The position numbers were made by a program, and so were the translations under genes. 60,180 nucleotides of DNA from a virus. The notes beneath the pieces are model-generated. The model ran no database searches. It had not been told where the DNA came from and saw nothing but the letters and a program-made list of their open reading frames with translations. Every line of letters starts with the position of its first letter. The stretch's first letter is position 1. Shown in pieces: positions 44,904 to 53,391 of this stretch. The DNA lies in the IMG/VR virus record IMGVR_UViG_3300033146_003163, positions 1 through 60,180 of that record; one strand, written 5' to 3'.

Positions 44904-45875
44904 ATGAACAAGAATCTACAGAATAAAGTTTATGGCTACCTTATTACAAGGTTAAGGGCCTTTGAGTACAAGGGTTCTTGGCTTAAGCTACCCACCTGCC
45001 CCTTTTGTGGTGGAGAAGAGAAGCTTGGGATTAACCTTGTTACCAACTATGTCCACTGTTTCAAGTGTGAACATAGGAGTGGGGTAATAGATTTTATCCA
45101 GAAGGTAGAGGGCATTCACCAGAAGAAGGAAGTATACAGGTTTTTGGGAGACTTTACAAGCTATGAGTATACTCCTCCTCCTATGGAATTGCTCGAAGAG
45201 CTTCCGGTAATTTTACCCAAGGGTTATGTAAACATCCGTAGAGGAGAAACAGGAGTGGGTAAATTGGCTAGGAAGTACTTACTGAGTAGGGGGTTTTCCT
45301 TAGAATATCTGGGGAAAAGGGGGATAGGATACGTACAAAACCCAGAAGAGGGTCTTTATGGGTTTATAATCATCCCATTCTATAAGGATAAGAAGTTAGT
45401 ATACTTCCAGACTCGAAGGTTCTTGGGGGATGGTCCTAAGTATAAGAACCCAGCTGTGGAGGATTTTGGGATAGGAAAACAAACCCTTATATATAATATC
45501 GATAGTTTAAATAAACGATTTAAACAAGTATCACTATTCGAGGGAGCTTTTAATGCTTTAACGCTTGGTGAAGAGACTGTAGCCATTCAGGGTAAGGTAC
45601 TAAGCCTTTGGCAAAGAAGCCGGATCCTTACTTCTAAAGTTTCCTTGATTAATATTTGCCTAGACTTCGATGCCCTTGAATATGCTTTTAGGATAGCGAT
45701 GGAGTTAGTTCCTTACAAAGCTGTACGGGTAGTAGTATTCCCAGATGGAGAAGACGCAAATGATTTAGGGAAAGAAAAGACTTTAAAATTGATTGAAGAA
45801 ACTGAGATAATTAAAACCTATAAAGATTTAAAAAGATATGAGTCAAAGTTATATAGAGAAATTAAAAATAACTAA
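44904..45875 (+). CDS. DnaG-type primase
   Basis: I start it at 44904 ('MNKNLQNKVYGYLITRL'); an upstream ATG at 44841 would translate a promoter-like AT-rich stretch. The N-terminal zinc ribbon is complete ('CPFCGGEEK' and 'HCFKCEH'), followed by a Toprim catalytic core: 'YGFIIIPFYKDKKLVYFQTR', 'SLFEGAFNALTLGEE' with the conserved Glu, and 'INICLDFDA' / 'VVVFPDGEDANDLG' with the metal-binding Asp residues. It synthesises RNA primers with the helicase upstream. The last 38 bp overlap the next gene. Confidence 0.87.
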   Translation: MNKNLQNKVYGYLITRLRAFEYKGSWLKLPTCPFCGGEEKLGINLVTNYVHCFKCEHRSGVIDFIQKVEGIHQKKEVYRFLGDFTSYEYTPPPMELLEELPVILPKGYVNIRRGETGVGKLARKYLLSRGFSLEYLGKRGIGYVQNPEEGLYGFIIIPFYKDKKLVYFQTRRFLGDGPKYKNPAVEDFGIGKQTLIYNIDSLNKRFKQVSLFEGAFNALTLGEETVAIQGKVLSLWQRSRILTSKVSLINICLDFDALEYAFRIAMELVPYKAVRVVVFPDGEDANDLGKEKTLKLIEETEIIKTYKDLKRYESKLYREIKNN

Positions 45876-46560
45876 GGACGAATTCTTATCGGCCCTGGGA
45901 GATGTAAGAGACCCTCAAAAGCTTTGGGAGATCTTAGTAGAAGCTGGGTATGTAAAGAAGAAGCGATTAGGGGATGATAATGAGGGGATGTTTCTTAAGG
46001 TATGGCTAGCAGTTCGTAAGAAGTTTAAGCTGGGTAGCCCTAAGAGTATTCCGAGGTCTCAGTTAGAAGAAGCTACTTATGAAGCGATGGCATTTGCTAA
46101 AGAGTTCGACTTAGATTTGAGGATAGGGATGGTGGCCTACTGTACAATAGCAGCAGAACAATTCGAAGCCCACCAGTTATACAGACTTCCTTTCTTTAGT
46201 GATAAGATTTCTCACTTTTATTCAGTACACCAAGAGGTATTGAAAGATCCTAATAAAGGGCTAACTGATAAACTGATTGACTTATATGACTACCATAGGG
46301 TTGAAAGGTTTGGGGAACATTGGTGGCCAGACTCTCCTCAAGATCGCTTACACTTTGTACGATTAGCAGGTATCCTTAAGAAGAAAAGGATAAACCCTGA
46401 GGAGTATATGCATGAGATTTTCGATAGGTATGACTGGTTAGGGAAACCCTTTAGTTTAACAGCCCTGACTAAAGTCTCTGATGATAATACTGACTCTACT
46501 AGAGAACCCGTAAAAGTACGTAGAGTTACATTAAAGAGAGGAGCTGATAGATATGATTAG
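45838..46560 (+). CDS. Hypothetical replication-associated protein (240 aa)
   Basis: Overlaps the primase by 38 bp and the next helicase by 8 bp, so it is translationally coupled to both. The product is mostly helical and basic at the C-terminus ('VKVRRVTLKRGADRYD'). The segment 'YEAMAFAKEFDLDLRIGMVA' has no known motif. Its location suggests a replisome accessory such as a helicase loader, but no homology was recognised. Confidence 0.55.
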   Translation: MSQSYIEKLKITKDEFLSALGDVRDPQKLWEILVEAGYVKKKRLGDDNEGMFLKVWLAVRKKFKLGSPKSIPRSQLEEATYEAMAFAKEFDLDLRIGMVAYCTIAAEQFEAHQLYRLPFFSDKISHFYSVHQEVLKDPNKGLTDKLIDLYDYHRVERFGEHWWPDSPQDRLHFVRLAGILKKKRINPEEYMHEIFDRYDWLGKPFSLTALTKVSDDNTDSTREPVKVRRVTLKRGADRYD

Positions 46561-47953
46561 GATGGAGATAAATAATAACAGGACTAAGTTATCTGGAGAT
46601 ATAAAACCTCTAAAGGCTTTATATAAACACTTGAGCTTTAAGCACCCAGAAGCGTACCATATCCAGCAACATGTTAAGTATAAGTGGGATGGTATGGTAC
46701 ATCCCCTATCTAATAAAGGGTGGATAGCCACTGGGTTATTAGAGAGGGTCGTTAATTTTCTATTTGATTATGGGGAATATGACTTTGAAGTGATCGATCA
46801 TAGAAGAATGCCAGAGGTTGGTAGTATCCCAGATAAAGTAGGGATCTTGACTCTCCGCCCTTATCAAAGAGAATCCTTAGAACTATTCTTATCCCATACT
46901 TTATTGGATGCCCCACATCCCAGGGGGTTATTTCTCCAGGCTGTTAATGCTGGTAAGACCCTGGAAATGTTTGCGTTACATTTATCCTATAAAGACGCCA
47001 GGACAATCATATTATTGAATTCTTCTGTTTTATACAAACAGATGAAGCAGGATTTAGTATCGGTCTTTGGGGATGATGCTGGATGGATGCAAGGAAAAAG
47101 GATAAAGTGGGGAAAGATTATGGTAGTGATGGCCCCTACTTTAAAGAACAGGTTAAAGGATTACCAATCTGAGCTGCTAGAGTATAACATATTACTCACA
47201 GATGAAGCAGACTTAGCTACGAACAAGGTCTTTAAAACTATCTACACAGCTTTATCCCATATCTCCGTTAGAGCAGCCTTCACAGGTACCGCTTTTATGA
47301 GGAATCTAAAAAAGGATAGCCTTCGTAATAACACTATGGTAGAAACTTTTGGTGAAGTTATCCACGAGGTTAGTATGAAGAACCTGGAAGATTGGGGCCA
47401 CAGTACTAAGCTAAAGATTAAACTAATAAAAGCCCCAAGGGTTATCCGGTCCTACTCAGATTGGATGCTAGAGTTTAAAGAGACAGCTATATATGAGGAA
47501 GCTACCCATAGGCTAGTCCTTAAAAGGATCAAGCATAACCAGAAGTTGGGTAGAAGATACATATTAGTAGTGACTAAGTTTATCGAACAAGCTGAAATTT
47601 TATTCGATTACTTAAAGGACAAAGTAAAAGGTAATATAGAGTATATCCACCATAAAAAAGTTGGGGACTCTATTGATAGGTTTAGAGATGGGGATATTGA
47701 TATCCTAATCTCTACTCTCTTCATAAAACGAGGTATGAATTTACCCTTAATACAGACCATTATCTCTGTAGCAGATGGGGAATTCTATACCAATCCTATC
47801 CAAGTAATTGGTAGAGGAACTAGGTTGGACAAGTCTAAGGACCTTATCATCTATGAGGACATTCTATTCAATGGTAAGTACTTAGCCTCTCACAGTAGAC
47901 AACGGATCAAATATTATAAAGGACTTAAAGTAGAGATAAAGGACTACTCTTAA
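46553..47953 (+). CDS. UvsW-like superfamily 2 helicase
   Basis: Motifs appear in order: Q-like 'LRPYQRESLELFL', P-loop 'AVNAGKT' (first Gly replaced by Ala, Lys-Thr retained), DEAD box 'LLTDEADLAT', motif III 'FTGTAF', motif V 'ILISTLFIKRGMNLP' and motif VI 'QVIGRGTRLD'. At 466 residues it is close to T4 UvsW, which unwinds branched recombination intermediates and R-loops. It belongs to the primase transcript and ends in the CTTAAG of the next P2 element. Confidence 0.85.
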   Translation: MIRMEINNNRTKLSGDIKPLKALYKHLSFKHPEAYHIQQHVKYKWDGMVHPLSNKGWIATGLLERVVNFLFDYGEYDFEVIDHRRMPEVGSIPDKVGILTLRPYQRESLELFLSHTLLDAPHPRGLFLQAVNAGKTLEMFALHLSYKDARTIILLNSSVLYKQMKQDLVSVFGDDAGWMQGKRIKWGKIMVVMAPTLKNRLKDYQSELLEYNILLTDEADLATNKVFKTIYTALSHISVRAAFTGTAFMRNLKKDSLRNNTMVETFGEVIHEVSMKNLEDWGHSTKLKIKLIKAPRVIRSYSDWMLEFKETAIYEEATHRLVLKRIKHNQKLGRRYILVVTKFIEQAEILFDYLKDKVKGNIEYIHHKKVGDSIDRFRDGDIDILISTLFIKRGMNLPLIQTIISVADGEFYTNPIQVIGRGTRLDKSKDLIIYEDILFNGKYLASHSRQRIKYYKGLKVEIKDYS

Positions 47954-47994
47954 GTCTTGAGAATTTTAATAACCCAATGCTTTTATAATAAATA
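47949..47994 (+). promoter_or_regulatory. P2 regulatory element upstream of the nucleotide module
   Basis: CTTAAG at 47949 contains the helicase stop. ATTTTAATAACCCAATG follows at 47963 and CTTTTATAATAAATA at 47980-47994, six bases before the next ATG. This is one of the best-formed copies, and would drive the nucleotide-metabolism genes from 48001 onward. Confidence 0.62.
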
Positions 47995-48000
47995 ACAAAT

Positions 48001-48381
48001 ATGCCCAGGAAATCACGCAAAAGGTCGGTAGAACCTCAGACCTTCTTACACCCCATAAATATAAAAGATTTTGGGGATCCAGAGAAGGATCCCTGCTTTG
48101 GTAAGCTGTATGATTTATCTGCTAACGAATGCCAGATTTGTGGTGATTTTGAGCTATGTAGTATAGCCTTTGCCCAGAAGCTTCAACAGAAAAGATTAGT
48201 AGCAGAAACGAAGACGAAGACTAAAGACTTAGAGCTGAACGAGTTAGACTTCAAAAGGGAAGTAAGGAAGTTCTACGAAGACTTCGTTTTAAAAGGGAAT
48301 AGTAAAGCCAGAGCCTTACGTAAAGCCTCCCGGAGGTACCGAGTTAAAGTAATTAAAGTGAAAGAACTTATAAAACAATAG
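48001..48381 (+). CDS. Small basic protein with four-Cys cluster
   Basis: The 126-residue protein has a Lys/Arg-rich N-terminus and four cysteines in 'DPCFGKLYDLSANECQICGD' plus 'FELC'. The pattern is Cys-x11-Cys-x2-Cys-x5-Cys, suitable for zinc or an iron-sulfur cluster. The rest is helical and strongly basic ('KARALRKASRRYRVKVIKVK'), so nucleic-acid binding is plausible. It opens the nucleotide-metabolism transcript. Similar small Cys proteins occur in other phages but have no established function. Confidence 0.6.
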   Translation: MPRKSRKRSVEPQTFLHPINIKDFGDPEKDPCFGKLYDLSANECQICGDFELCSIAFAQKLQQKRLVAETKTKTKDLELNELDFKREVRKFYEDFVLKGNSKARALRKASRRYRVKVIKVKELIKQ

Positions 48382-48384
48382 ATT

Positions 48385-49032
48385 ATGGATGTAAAACATT
48401 TAGAAAACATCGAGATCCCTAAACCTAAGCACTATTTTATAACAGTGTGGGGATTACAAAAAGGCTTAGTGAGAGACTATGCTAAAATTGAAAAACTGCC
48501 TGCCTATCCTTTAAACCTGGATCTAAAAGATAGCCAGACTTTGCTGAAGGACTTCATAAGTAGGGCAGTTGAAGAGCTTGCAGAGGCCTATGAACAGATC
48601 ACAGTTCACAAAGACTTCCAACTTTTTTATGAAGAGCTTGCAGATACTCTGCACTTCATGGTGGAGACTATGATTTTCTCAGGCCATCTCCCGGATTTTG
48701 TGGGACCTAAGATGTTGGATATTATCGCAGAGAATGCAGTTGAGAAACCCGGTACAGCAAAGAGTAAAGATATTAACTTTACAGCTTTAGCGATTTGGAT
48801 GTGGGATGTAACCTATCTCCTTAACTTAGCTCGTAACGTTTTCCGGAACAAGCCCTGGAAACAAACTCAGGTTATAACAAAGCAGCCCGAGTACATACTC
48901 CTGTTACGTAAAGCCTTCTCTACTTTTATCTATGGAATGACCAACGTAGTGGGGTTAAGTAAAGAAGAGATCTTTGCTGAGTACTACAAAAAGAATCAGA
49001 TAAACCGTTTTCGCATAAAGAGCAAGTACTAA
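48385..49032 (+). CDS. All-alpha NTP pyrophosphatase (dUTPase/dCTPase, gp56-like)
   Basis: The metal-binding pattern of the MazG/dimeric dUTPase superfamily is visible: E64-L-A-E67 ('AVEELAEAYEQ') and E84-L-A-D87 ('YEELADTLHFMVETM'), 17 residues apart. T4 gp56, which destroys dCTP and dUTP so that only modified cytosine is used, belongs to the same superfamily. The protein ends with a basic stretch and its stop overlaps the next ATG. Together with the dCMP-type synthase two genes later, a dCTPase role is attractive but dUTPase cannot be excluded. Confidence 0.72.
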   Translation: MDVKHLENIEIPKPKHYFITVWGLQKGLVRDYAKIEKLPAYPLNLDLKDSQTLLKDFISRAVEELAEAYEQITVHKDFQLFYEELADTLHFMVETMIFSGHLPDFVGPKMLDIIAENAVEKPGTAKSKDINFTALAIWMWDVTYLLNLARNVFRNKPWKQTQVITKQPEYILLLRKAFSTFIYGMTNVVGLSKEEIFAEYYKKNQINRFRIKSKY

Positions 49033-49796
49033 TGATCCAGAAGACCTATGCCACATCCCTTGATGCTTTTCGGGGAATAAATAAAACCCTTTTATTTGAC
49101 GCAGAAGCAATAGAGGAGTCAGGTTTTCAGCAGTCTAGTCAGGTTAATTTATATAACCTATTAGTTAGGGTTGAACGATCCTATCTGTCTGAAGATTTTG
49201 ACTTCTCTGCTCTTGCTAACTACAGGGCAGCAAAGGGGACCTCTCTTATAAACAACTATGTAGACAGGGATTATTTGGATGAAGTAATAGCCCAAGTATT
49301 GCACAAGGAACTACGTAAAACTAAGAGCTATAATCTTAGCTTCCATTTTACGAATGCCCACGATGGTGGGAAGGGCTGCTTACTTACCTGTACTTTTGCC
49401 CGAAGATACAATGACCCAACCCCTGTACTCATAGCCAATGTCAGAGCAAGTGAGAGTTTTAAGCGATTACTATTTGACTTCCTTTTATTACATAGGATGG
49501 GTCAAAAAGCCTATGGGGATCAACCTTTTGCTGTAGAGATTTTCTTTCCGTACATTTGGCAAGTCCCAGATTGGGCTTCCATGTTTCTAAAATTCGATAA
49601 GGCTTCTTTGAGGAAAGCTAAGAAAGCAGAGGAGGGAACATATCCTAACAAGGTGTACAAAAAGTATATCCAGTTAAAGAATACACCTGAAGAAGAGATG
49701 AACGCCTTTAAGTATCATGCCCTTAAAAGGTCTTGGAAGGTTGTAAATGATGCCACTGCCAAGCCCCCTTATCTTGCAGCCGATTTTCAGATTTAA
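49032..49796 (+). CDS. Thymidylate-synthase-superfamily-like protein (divergent)
   Basis: Not recognised at first sight. However, 'GGKGCLLTCTFARRYNDPTP' followed by 'VLIANVRASESFKRLLFDFL' can be aligned with the thymidylate synthase core: Cys116 (or Cys120), Arg138 and Asp149, with the Arg-to-Asp distance of 11 equal to that in the synthase encoded next. The C-terminal 'HxY' segment is not evident. The N-terminal 90 residues are helical. It may be a diverged partner or a second base-modifying enzyme. The fold is an inference from spacing and gene context. Confidence 0.42.
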   Translation: MIQKTYATSLDAFRGINKTLLFDAEAIEESGFQQSSQVNLYNLLVRVERSYLSEDFDFSALANYRAAKGTSLINNYVDRDYLDEVIAQVLHKELRKTKSYNLSFHFTNAHDGGKGCLLTCTFARRYNDPTPVLIANVRASESFKRLLFDFLLLHRMGQKAYGDQPFAVEIFFPYIWQVPDWASMFLKFDKASLRKAKKAEEGTYPNKVYKKYIQLKNTPEEEMNAFKYHALKRSWKVVNDATAKPPYLAADFQI

Positions 49797-49837
49797 CATT
49801 TTTATTATATTTATAAAACCTTAAAAATTAGAACGTT

Positions 49838-50557
49838 ATGAGAATTTATGGAACGGCAGAAGAATTGATCTCTGAGATATTTAGAGACTTAGATGAGATG
49901 GGGACTATTGTTAAGCCCCGATCTTACCAAAACAAGGACATATCAGGAAACCCCGACTTTATTACAAAGGAGTTACAGATGTATGTGTACGGTTTAGTAG
50001 CATTGCCTGACCCTGAAGTCCTGTTCCTTTTCGAAGGAGAGAAAGCCAAGGATTGGTGTTTGGCAGAGTTCCAGGAAAGAATTGATTTCACGGGGGGTAT
50101 AAACCCTGGAGAGGCTTGGAAAATACGACAAGACGTATGGGAACAATTTTTGGTTAATGGGAAGTTTGATTACACTTACAATCAGAGGTTACAGTTTAAC
50201 TCTAACCTTCATCTAATTATCCATGAACTGAAAAGAAACCCTGGCTCAAGGCAGTGTTGGTTACCTATTTTTAACCCAGATGACGTTGGTTACCTCGGAG
50301 GTAAGAAACGTATACCCTGTTCTTTGGGCTATCATTTTATGGTACGAGATGGGAAACTCTCTATGACTTATGTCCAACGGTCTGCCGATGCTGTACAGCA
50401 TTTTGGGAATGATATATATTTAGCTTGGATGATGAAAGAATGGGTAGCTAAACAGATTAATGTAGAACCCGGCTATCTGTTTCATAACATCTTTAGCCTA
50501 CACTCTTACCGAAAAGATTGGGGGAAATTAAAAAAGGGAATTTCAAAACTTATATAG
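49838..50557 (+). CDS. Thymidylate synthase family enzyme, predicted dCMP-specific
   Basis: Clear thymidylate synthase core: 'LKRNPGSRQCWLPIFNP' (phosphate-binding Arg), catalytic 'IPCSLGYHF' (Cys161), 'QRSADAVQHFGNDIYLAWMM' (Arg181, Ser182) and 'SLHSYRKDW' (His222-x-Tyr224). The Cys-to-Arg spacing (20) matches E. coli ThyA (Cys146, Arg166). Eleven residues after the Arg, ThyA has Asn177, which selects dUMP; here it is Asp192. The same Asn-to-Asp change makes T4 gp42 act on dCMP, forming 5-hydroxymethyl-dCMP. Hence a dCMP hydroxymethylase or methylase is predicted rather than dTMP synthesis. Length of 239 is close to gp42 (246). Confidence 0.8.
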   Translation: MRIYGTAEELISEIFRDLDEMGTIVKPRSYQNKDISGNPDFITKELQMYVYGLVALPDPEVLFLFEGEKAKDWCLAEFQERIDFTGGINPGEAWKIRQDVWEQFLVNGKFDYTYNQRLQFNSNLHLIIHELKRNPGSRQCWLPIFNPDDVGYLGGKKRIPCSLGYHFMVRDGKLSMTYVQRSADAVQHFGNDIYLAWMMKEWVAKQINVEPGYLFHNIFSLHSYRKDWGKLKKGISKLI

Positions 50558-50558
50558 A

Positions 50559-50906
50559 ATGGGAAAATTAAAAGAACAGAAAGAGCGAGGCTATAAGGCC
50601 ATCGCTCTTTTAGTATCACAGCTCTCCGAGTTGCAACCTAAACAAGGTTTAATAGTAGTGAAAGATAAGAGGATAGTAACCTCTTGTTTTAACCAGGTAA
50701 AAGGGGGCTTGGCTTTAACTGCAATTGATGTCTTAAACGATATCATACATGATAACCCCAAGATTCGAGAAGACCTCAGACAGTCCAGGGTATTCCACGT
50801 GGGGGATGTAAGCAATGAAGATGCAGAATGGATAGCAGGAGAGGGGATAAAACAATTAATAATAATAAAACATGAAGTCAGTTTACCGCATATGCCGATC
50901 ACTTGA
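50559..50906 (+). CDS. Deaminase-like fold lacking zinc ligands (pseudoenzyme)
   Basis: The pattern 'LIVVKDKRIVTSCFNQVKGG' … 'ALTAIDVLNDII' … 'VFHVGDVSNEDAEWIAGEGI' … 'KQLIII' follows the cytidine/dCMP deaminase fold. But the catalytic HAE is replaced by about LTA (residues 53-55) and the PCxxC by SNEDA (85-89), so zinc could not bind. It lies directly after the dCMP-type synthase and overlaps the DNA polymerase by 35 bp. A regulatory or structural partner role is possible. The fold call is by eye and needs structural prediction. Confidence 0.45.
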   Translation: MGKLKEQKERGYKAIALLVSQLSELQPKQGLIVVKDKRIVTSCFNQVKGGLALTAIDVLNDIIHDNPKIREDLRQSRVFHVGDVSNEDAEWIAGEGIKQLIIIKHEVSLPHMPIT

Positions 50907-53100
50907 GGAGGTAAAGAAGGTTATCTCTTACTGTAAGGTGACTGGGTATGCTAGTGTTGACTTTGAAACTACTGGTAGCAACCCTAGAGACCCTAACTTT
51001 TACCCTACTATTATAGGGGTATCCTTCCAAGTAGGTAGTTCCTGGATTATACCTTTGGGACATTTTGATTCCCCCTTTGAGGATTGGAGGGAGGTCTTTG
51101 ACCTATTTGCCAGGGAGGTATGGGAGAACCCAGCTATAACTAAGTTTGCTTGGAATGCTATCTTTGAAACTAAGGTCTTCTTACACTACGGATATCATGT
51201 ACGGGGTAGATTGCTTGATGGGTTACTTGCTAAGTACTTACTGAATGAGGAAAGGCCTAATGACCTCAAGTCTATCACTGATCAGTTTTTACCCGATTTT
51301 GCTGGGTATGATTTACCGGGTCAGCCTGGTAAGAAAGCAAGTAAGGAAGCTATCTTTAACTTCTGGTCCAACGTAGAGTTAGAAGAGTTATCAGAATATT
51401 GTGGTCTTGACTGCGATAATACTTTTAGATTAACTTTACACTTTGAGAATAGACTGATTGATTTAGGGTTGTACCACTTACTCCGTAACCTTTATATGCC
51501 TCTGGTGAAAGTAATAGCAGAGTCTACCCTTGATGGGGTCCATATTGATAGGACTTATCTGAAGTGGTTAGATGGGTTCTTTGCTAAAAAGATAGCAGCT
51601 GTAGAGAAAACGCTATTTGATATCCCTGAAGTTGAAGAGTATAACGAGATCTTCGTAGAAGATAAGATCGAAGCATACATAGATGAGATTCAAGACGAGA
51701 TTGACTTTGATAATTTATCGAATAGCCAGATTGCTGCAAGAGAAGAGAAAATATCTAGGGTAGAGGCTGGAGAGCCCACAACAAAGAAGGAATTAAAACT
51801 TTTTGAAAACCTTAATTTTGGTTCTCCTAAACAACTGATAGGTTTATTATATGAATCGGAGGATGGGTTTGAGTTTCCAATATTAGGAAGGTCTAAGACA
51901 GGGGCCCCAGCAACAGATGAAACAACTCTGTTAAAGCTTAAGCCATACGATGAGAGCGGGTTTATTGATAAGCTCTTAGAGTTTAGGGGAATAAAGAAAC
52001 TATATTCCACCTATGTTAAGAATATCCTGGAAGAACAGCTAACCGATGAGGATAGGTTACACCCAAGCTTTCTTCCATTCGGGACAGTGACTGGGAGGTT
52101 AAGCAGTAGGAATCCCAATTTCCAGAATCTCCCAAGAGTAAAAGGAAAGGATTCTCTAGATTCTTATATAAAGAAATACATCATCCCACCTCCCGGATGT
52201 CTATTCTTGGAATCAGATGGGTCCCAGATGGAATTACGAGTTGCAGCAGAATTAGCCAGAGATAAGGCTATGATGGAGGTATACAATCAGGGTAAGAACA
52301 TCCACGTGCAGACTGCTTCACTAGTATTTGGTATCCCCTATGGGGACATTCAAAAAGCTAGAAAGGACCCTGACCATCCTCAACATGATGCAATGGTTAA
52401 GAAACACAAAGCAGCTAAGGTATTAAACTTCACAATCTTTTATGGGGCTGGTGCTAAGAAAGTAGCAGAGTTCTTAACAGAGAGGACTGGGGACTACCAT
52501 ACAAAGGAGGAGGCAGAGGAAATGATTGAGGACTGGTTTGCAGCTTTCCCTGATATTGGTAGGTGGATAAAAAGAATAAGGAAACAGGCTAAACGGGATG
52601 GTTATGTAACTAACATGTTTGGGTTTAAGAGACGGCTGCCAATCTTATTGGAAAATCCAAAACAACTGCAAGGAAAGGAATCTTATAGTTATGCAGAGGC
52701 AGAGAGGCAAGCTATCAACAGTATAATACAGGGCTCTGCTTCTATGATAACCTTATGGTTAGCGATTAAGGTATATGAAGCGGTACGTTTAGGTATACTA
52801 CCTGACTATCTAAAGTTGGTGATCACCGTACATGATTCAATTGAGTATACCCCAATTGTTAAAGATGCAGCCCGTGTAGTAAAGACCATCCAAGACATGG
52901 CTGTTGCATTACCCGAGATGGAAGACTATCTTGGGGCTACTATGAAGAACGTACCTATGAAATTCTCCTCTGAGATTGGGATTAATTGGGGAGTAATGCA
53001 GGAAGTAGAGCGGGATATGGATTATGCCCAGTTCTATATGGAACAGTGGGAAAAGTATAACCAGGCTGAATTCCCACACATAAATTATTTAAAAACTTAA
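50872..53100 (+). CDS. polA: Family A DNA polymerase with 3'-5' exonuclease
   Basis: The replicative polymerase. The exonuclease domain has 'VDFETTG' (D30, E32), and later motifs 'KFAWNAIFETKV' and 'YCGLDCDNTFRL'. The palm/finger domain has motif A 'LESDGSQMELRVAAE' (D449), motif B 'KKHKAAKVLNFTIFYGAGA' and motif C 'ITVHDSIEYTP' (D655). Motif C reads HDS where bacterial Pol I reads HDE; such substitution occurs in phage enzymes. The 742-residue length, lacking a 5' nuclease domain, fits a T7-like layout; a separate 5' nuclease is encoded at 56479. It overlaps the preceding gene by 35 bp. Confidence 0.93.
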   Translation: MKSVYRICRSLEEVKKVISYCKVTGYASVDFETTGSNPRDPNFYPTIIGVSFQVGSSWIIPLGHFDSPFEDWREVFDLFAREVWENPAITKFAWNAIFETKVFLHYGYHVRGRLLDGLLAKYLLNEERPNDLKSITDQFLPDFAGYDLPGQPGKKASKEAIFNFWSNVELEELSEYCGLDCDNTFRLTLHFENRLIDLGLYHLLRNLYMPLVKVIAESTLDGVHIDRTYLKWLDGFFAKKIAAVEKTLFDIPEVEEYNEIFVEDKIEAYIDEIQDEIDFDNLSNSQIAAREEKISRVEAGEPTTKKELKLFENLNFGSPKQLIGLLYESEDGFEFPILGRSKTGAPATDETTLLKLKPYDESGFIDKLLEFRGIKKLYSTYVKNILEEQLTDEDRLHPSFLPFGTVTGRLSSRNPNFQNLPRVKGKDSLDSYIKKYIIPPPGCLFLESDGSQMELRVAAELARDKAMMEVYNQGKNIHVQTASLVFGIPYGDIQKARKDPDHPQHDAMVKKHKAAKVLNFTIFYGAGAKKVAEFLTERTGDYHTKEEAEEMIEDWFAAFPDIGRWIKRIRKQAKRDGYVTNMFGFKRRLPILLENPKQLQGKESYSYAEAERQAINSIIQGSASMITLWLAIKVYEAVRLGILPDYLKLVITVHDSIEYTPIVKDAARVVKTIQDMAVALPEMEDYLGATMKNVPMKFSSEIGINWGVMQEVERDMDYAQFYMEQWEKYNQAEFPHINYLKT

Positions 53101-53136
53101 GAGTGAAAATACTAAGCCCAGTGCTTTTATAATAAA
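53096..53136 (+). promoter_or_regulatory. P2 regulatory element upstream of the recombination block
   Basis: CTTAAG at 53096-53101 contains the polymerase stop. GTGAAAATA and GCCCAGTG follow, then CTTTTATAATAAAC to 53136. It is 22 bp from CTTAAG to the CTTTT box, as in the inverted copy at 2821. It would drive the genes from 53155 onward. Confidence 0.62.
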
Positions 53137-53154
53137 CAAATAAAAATAGTTACA

Positions 53155-53388
53155 ATGAGTTACCCATTAAAATTTAGAAGGATCACAAGATCTGTACAAC
53201 CCCGGCTAAGGTCCAGACGGGAGTTCTTATCAACTGTTTCCGCTAACCTTAATACAGTTTGGGGAACAGATATGCTGGCAATGTCCATTGCTTCAGCCTC
53301 TGCCTCTAACGACTCAAGAAGAGTTAAGAACAGAAGGATAAGAAAACGTAAGTCTAATCACCAGAAAGTTATAAATAAAAAAGGATAG
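53155..53388 (+). CDS. Small, strongly basic protein (77 aa)
   Basis: Arg/Lys-rich at both ends ('FRRITRSVQPRLRSRREFL', 'RRVKNRRIRKRKSNHQKV') with a short neutral middle. It could bind nucleic acid. The middle ('SASASNDS') is probably flexible. It starts 18 bp after the P2 element and is followed 3 bp after its stop by the kinase gene. No family is recognised. Confidence 0.6.
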   Translation: MSYPLKFRRITRSVQPRLRSRREFLSTVSANLNTVWGTDMLAMSIASASASNDSRRVKNRRIRKRKSNHQKVINKKG

Positions 53389-53391
53389 GAT

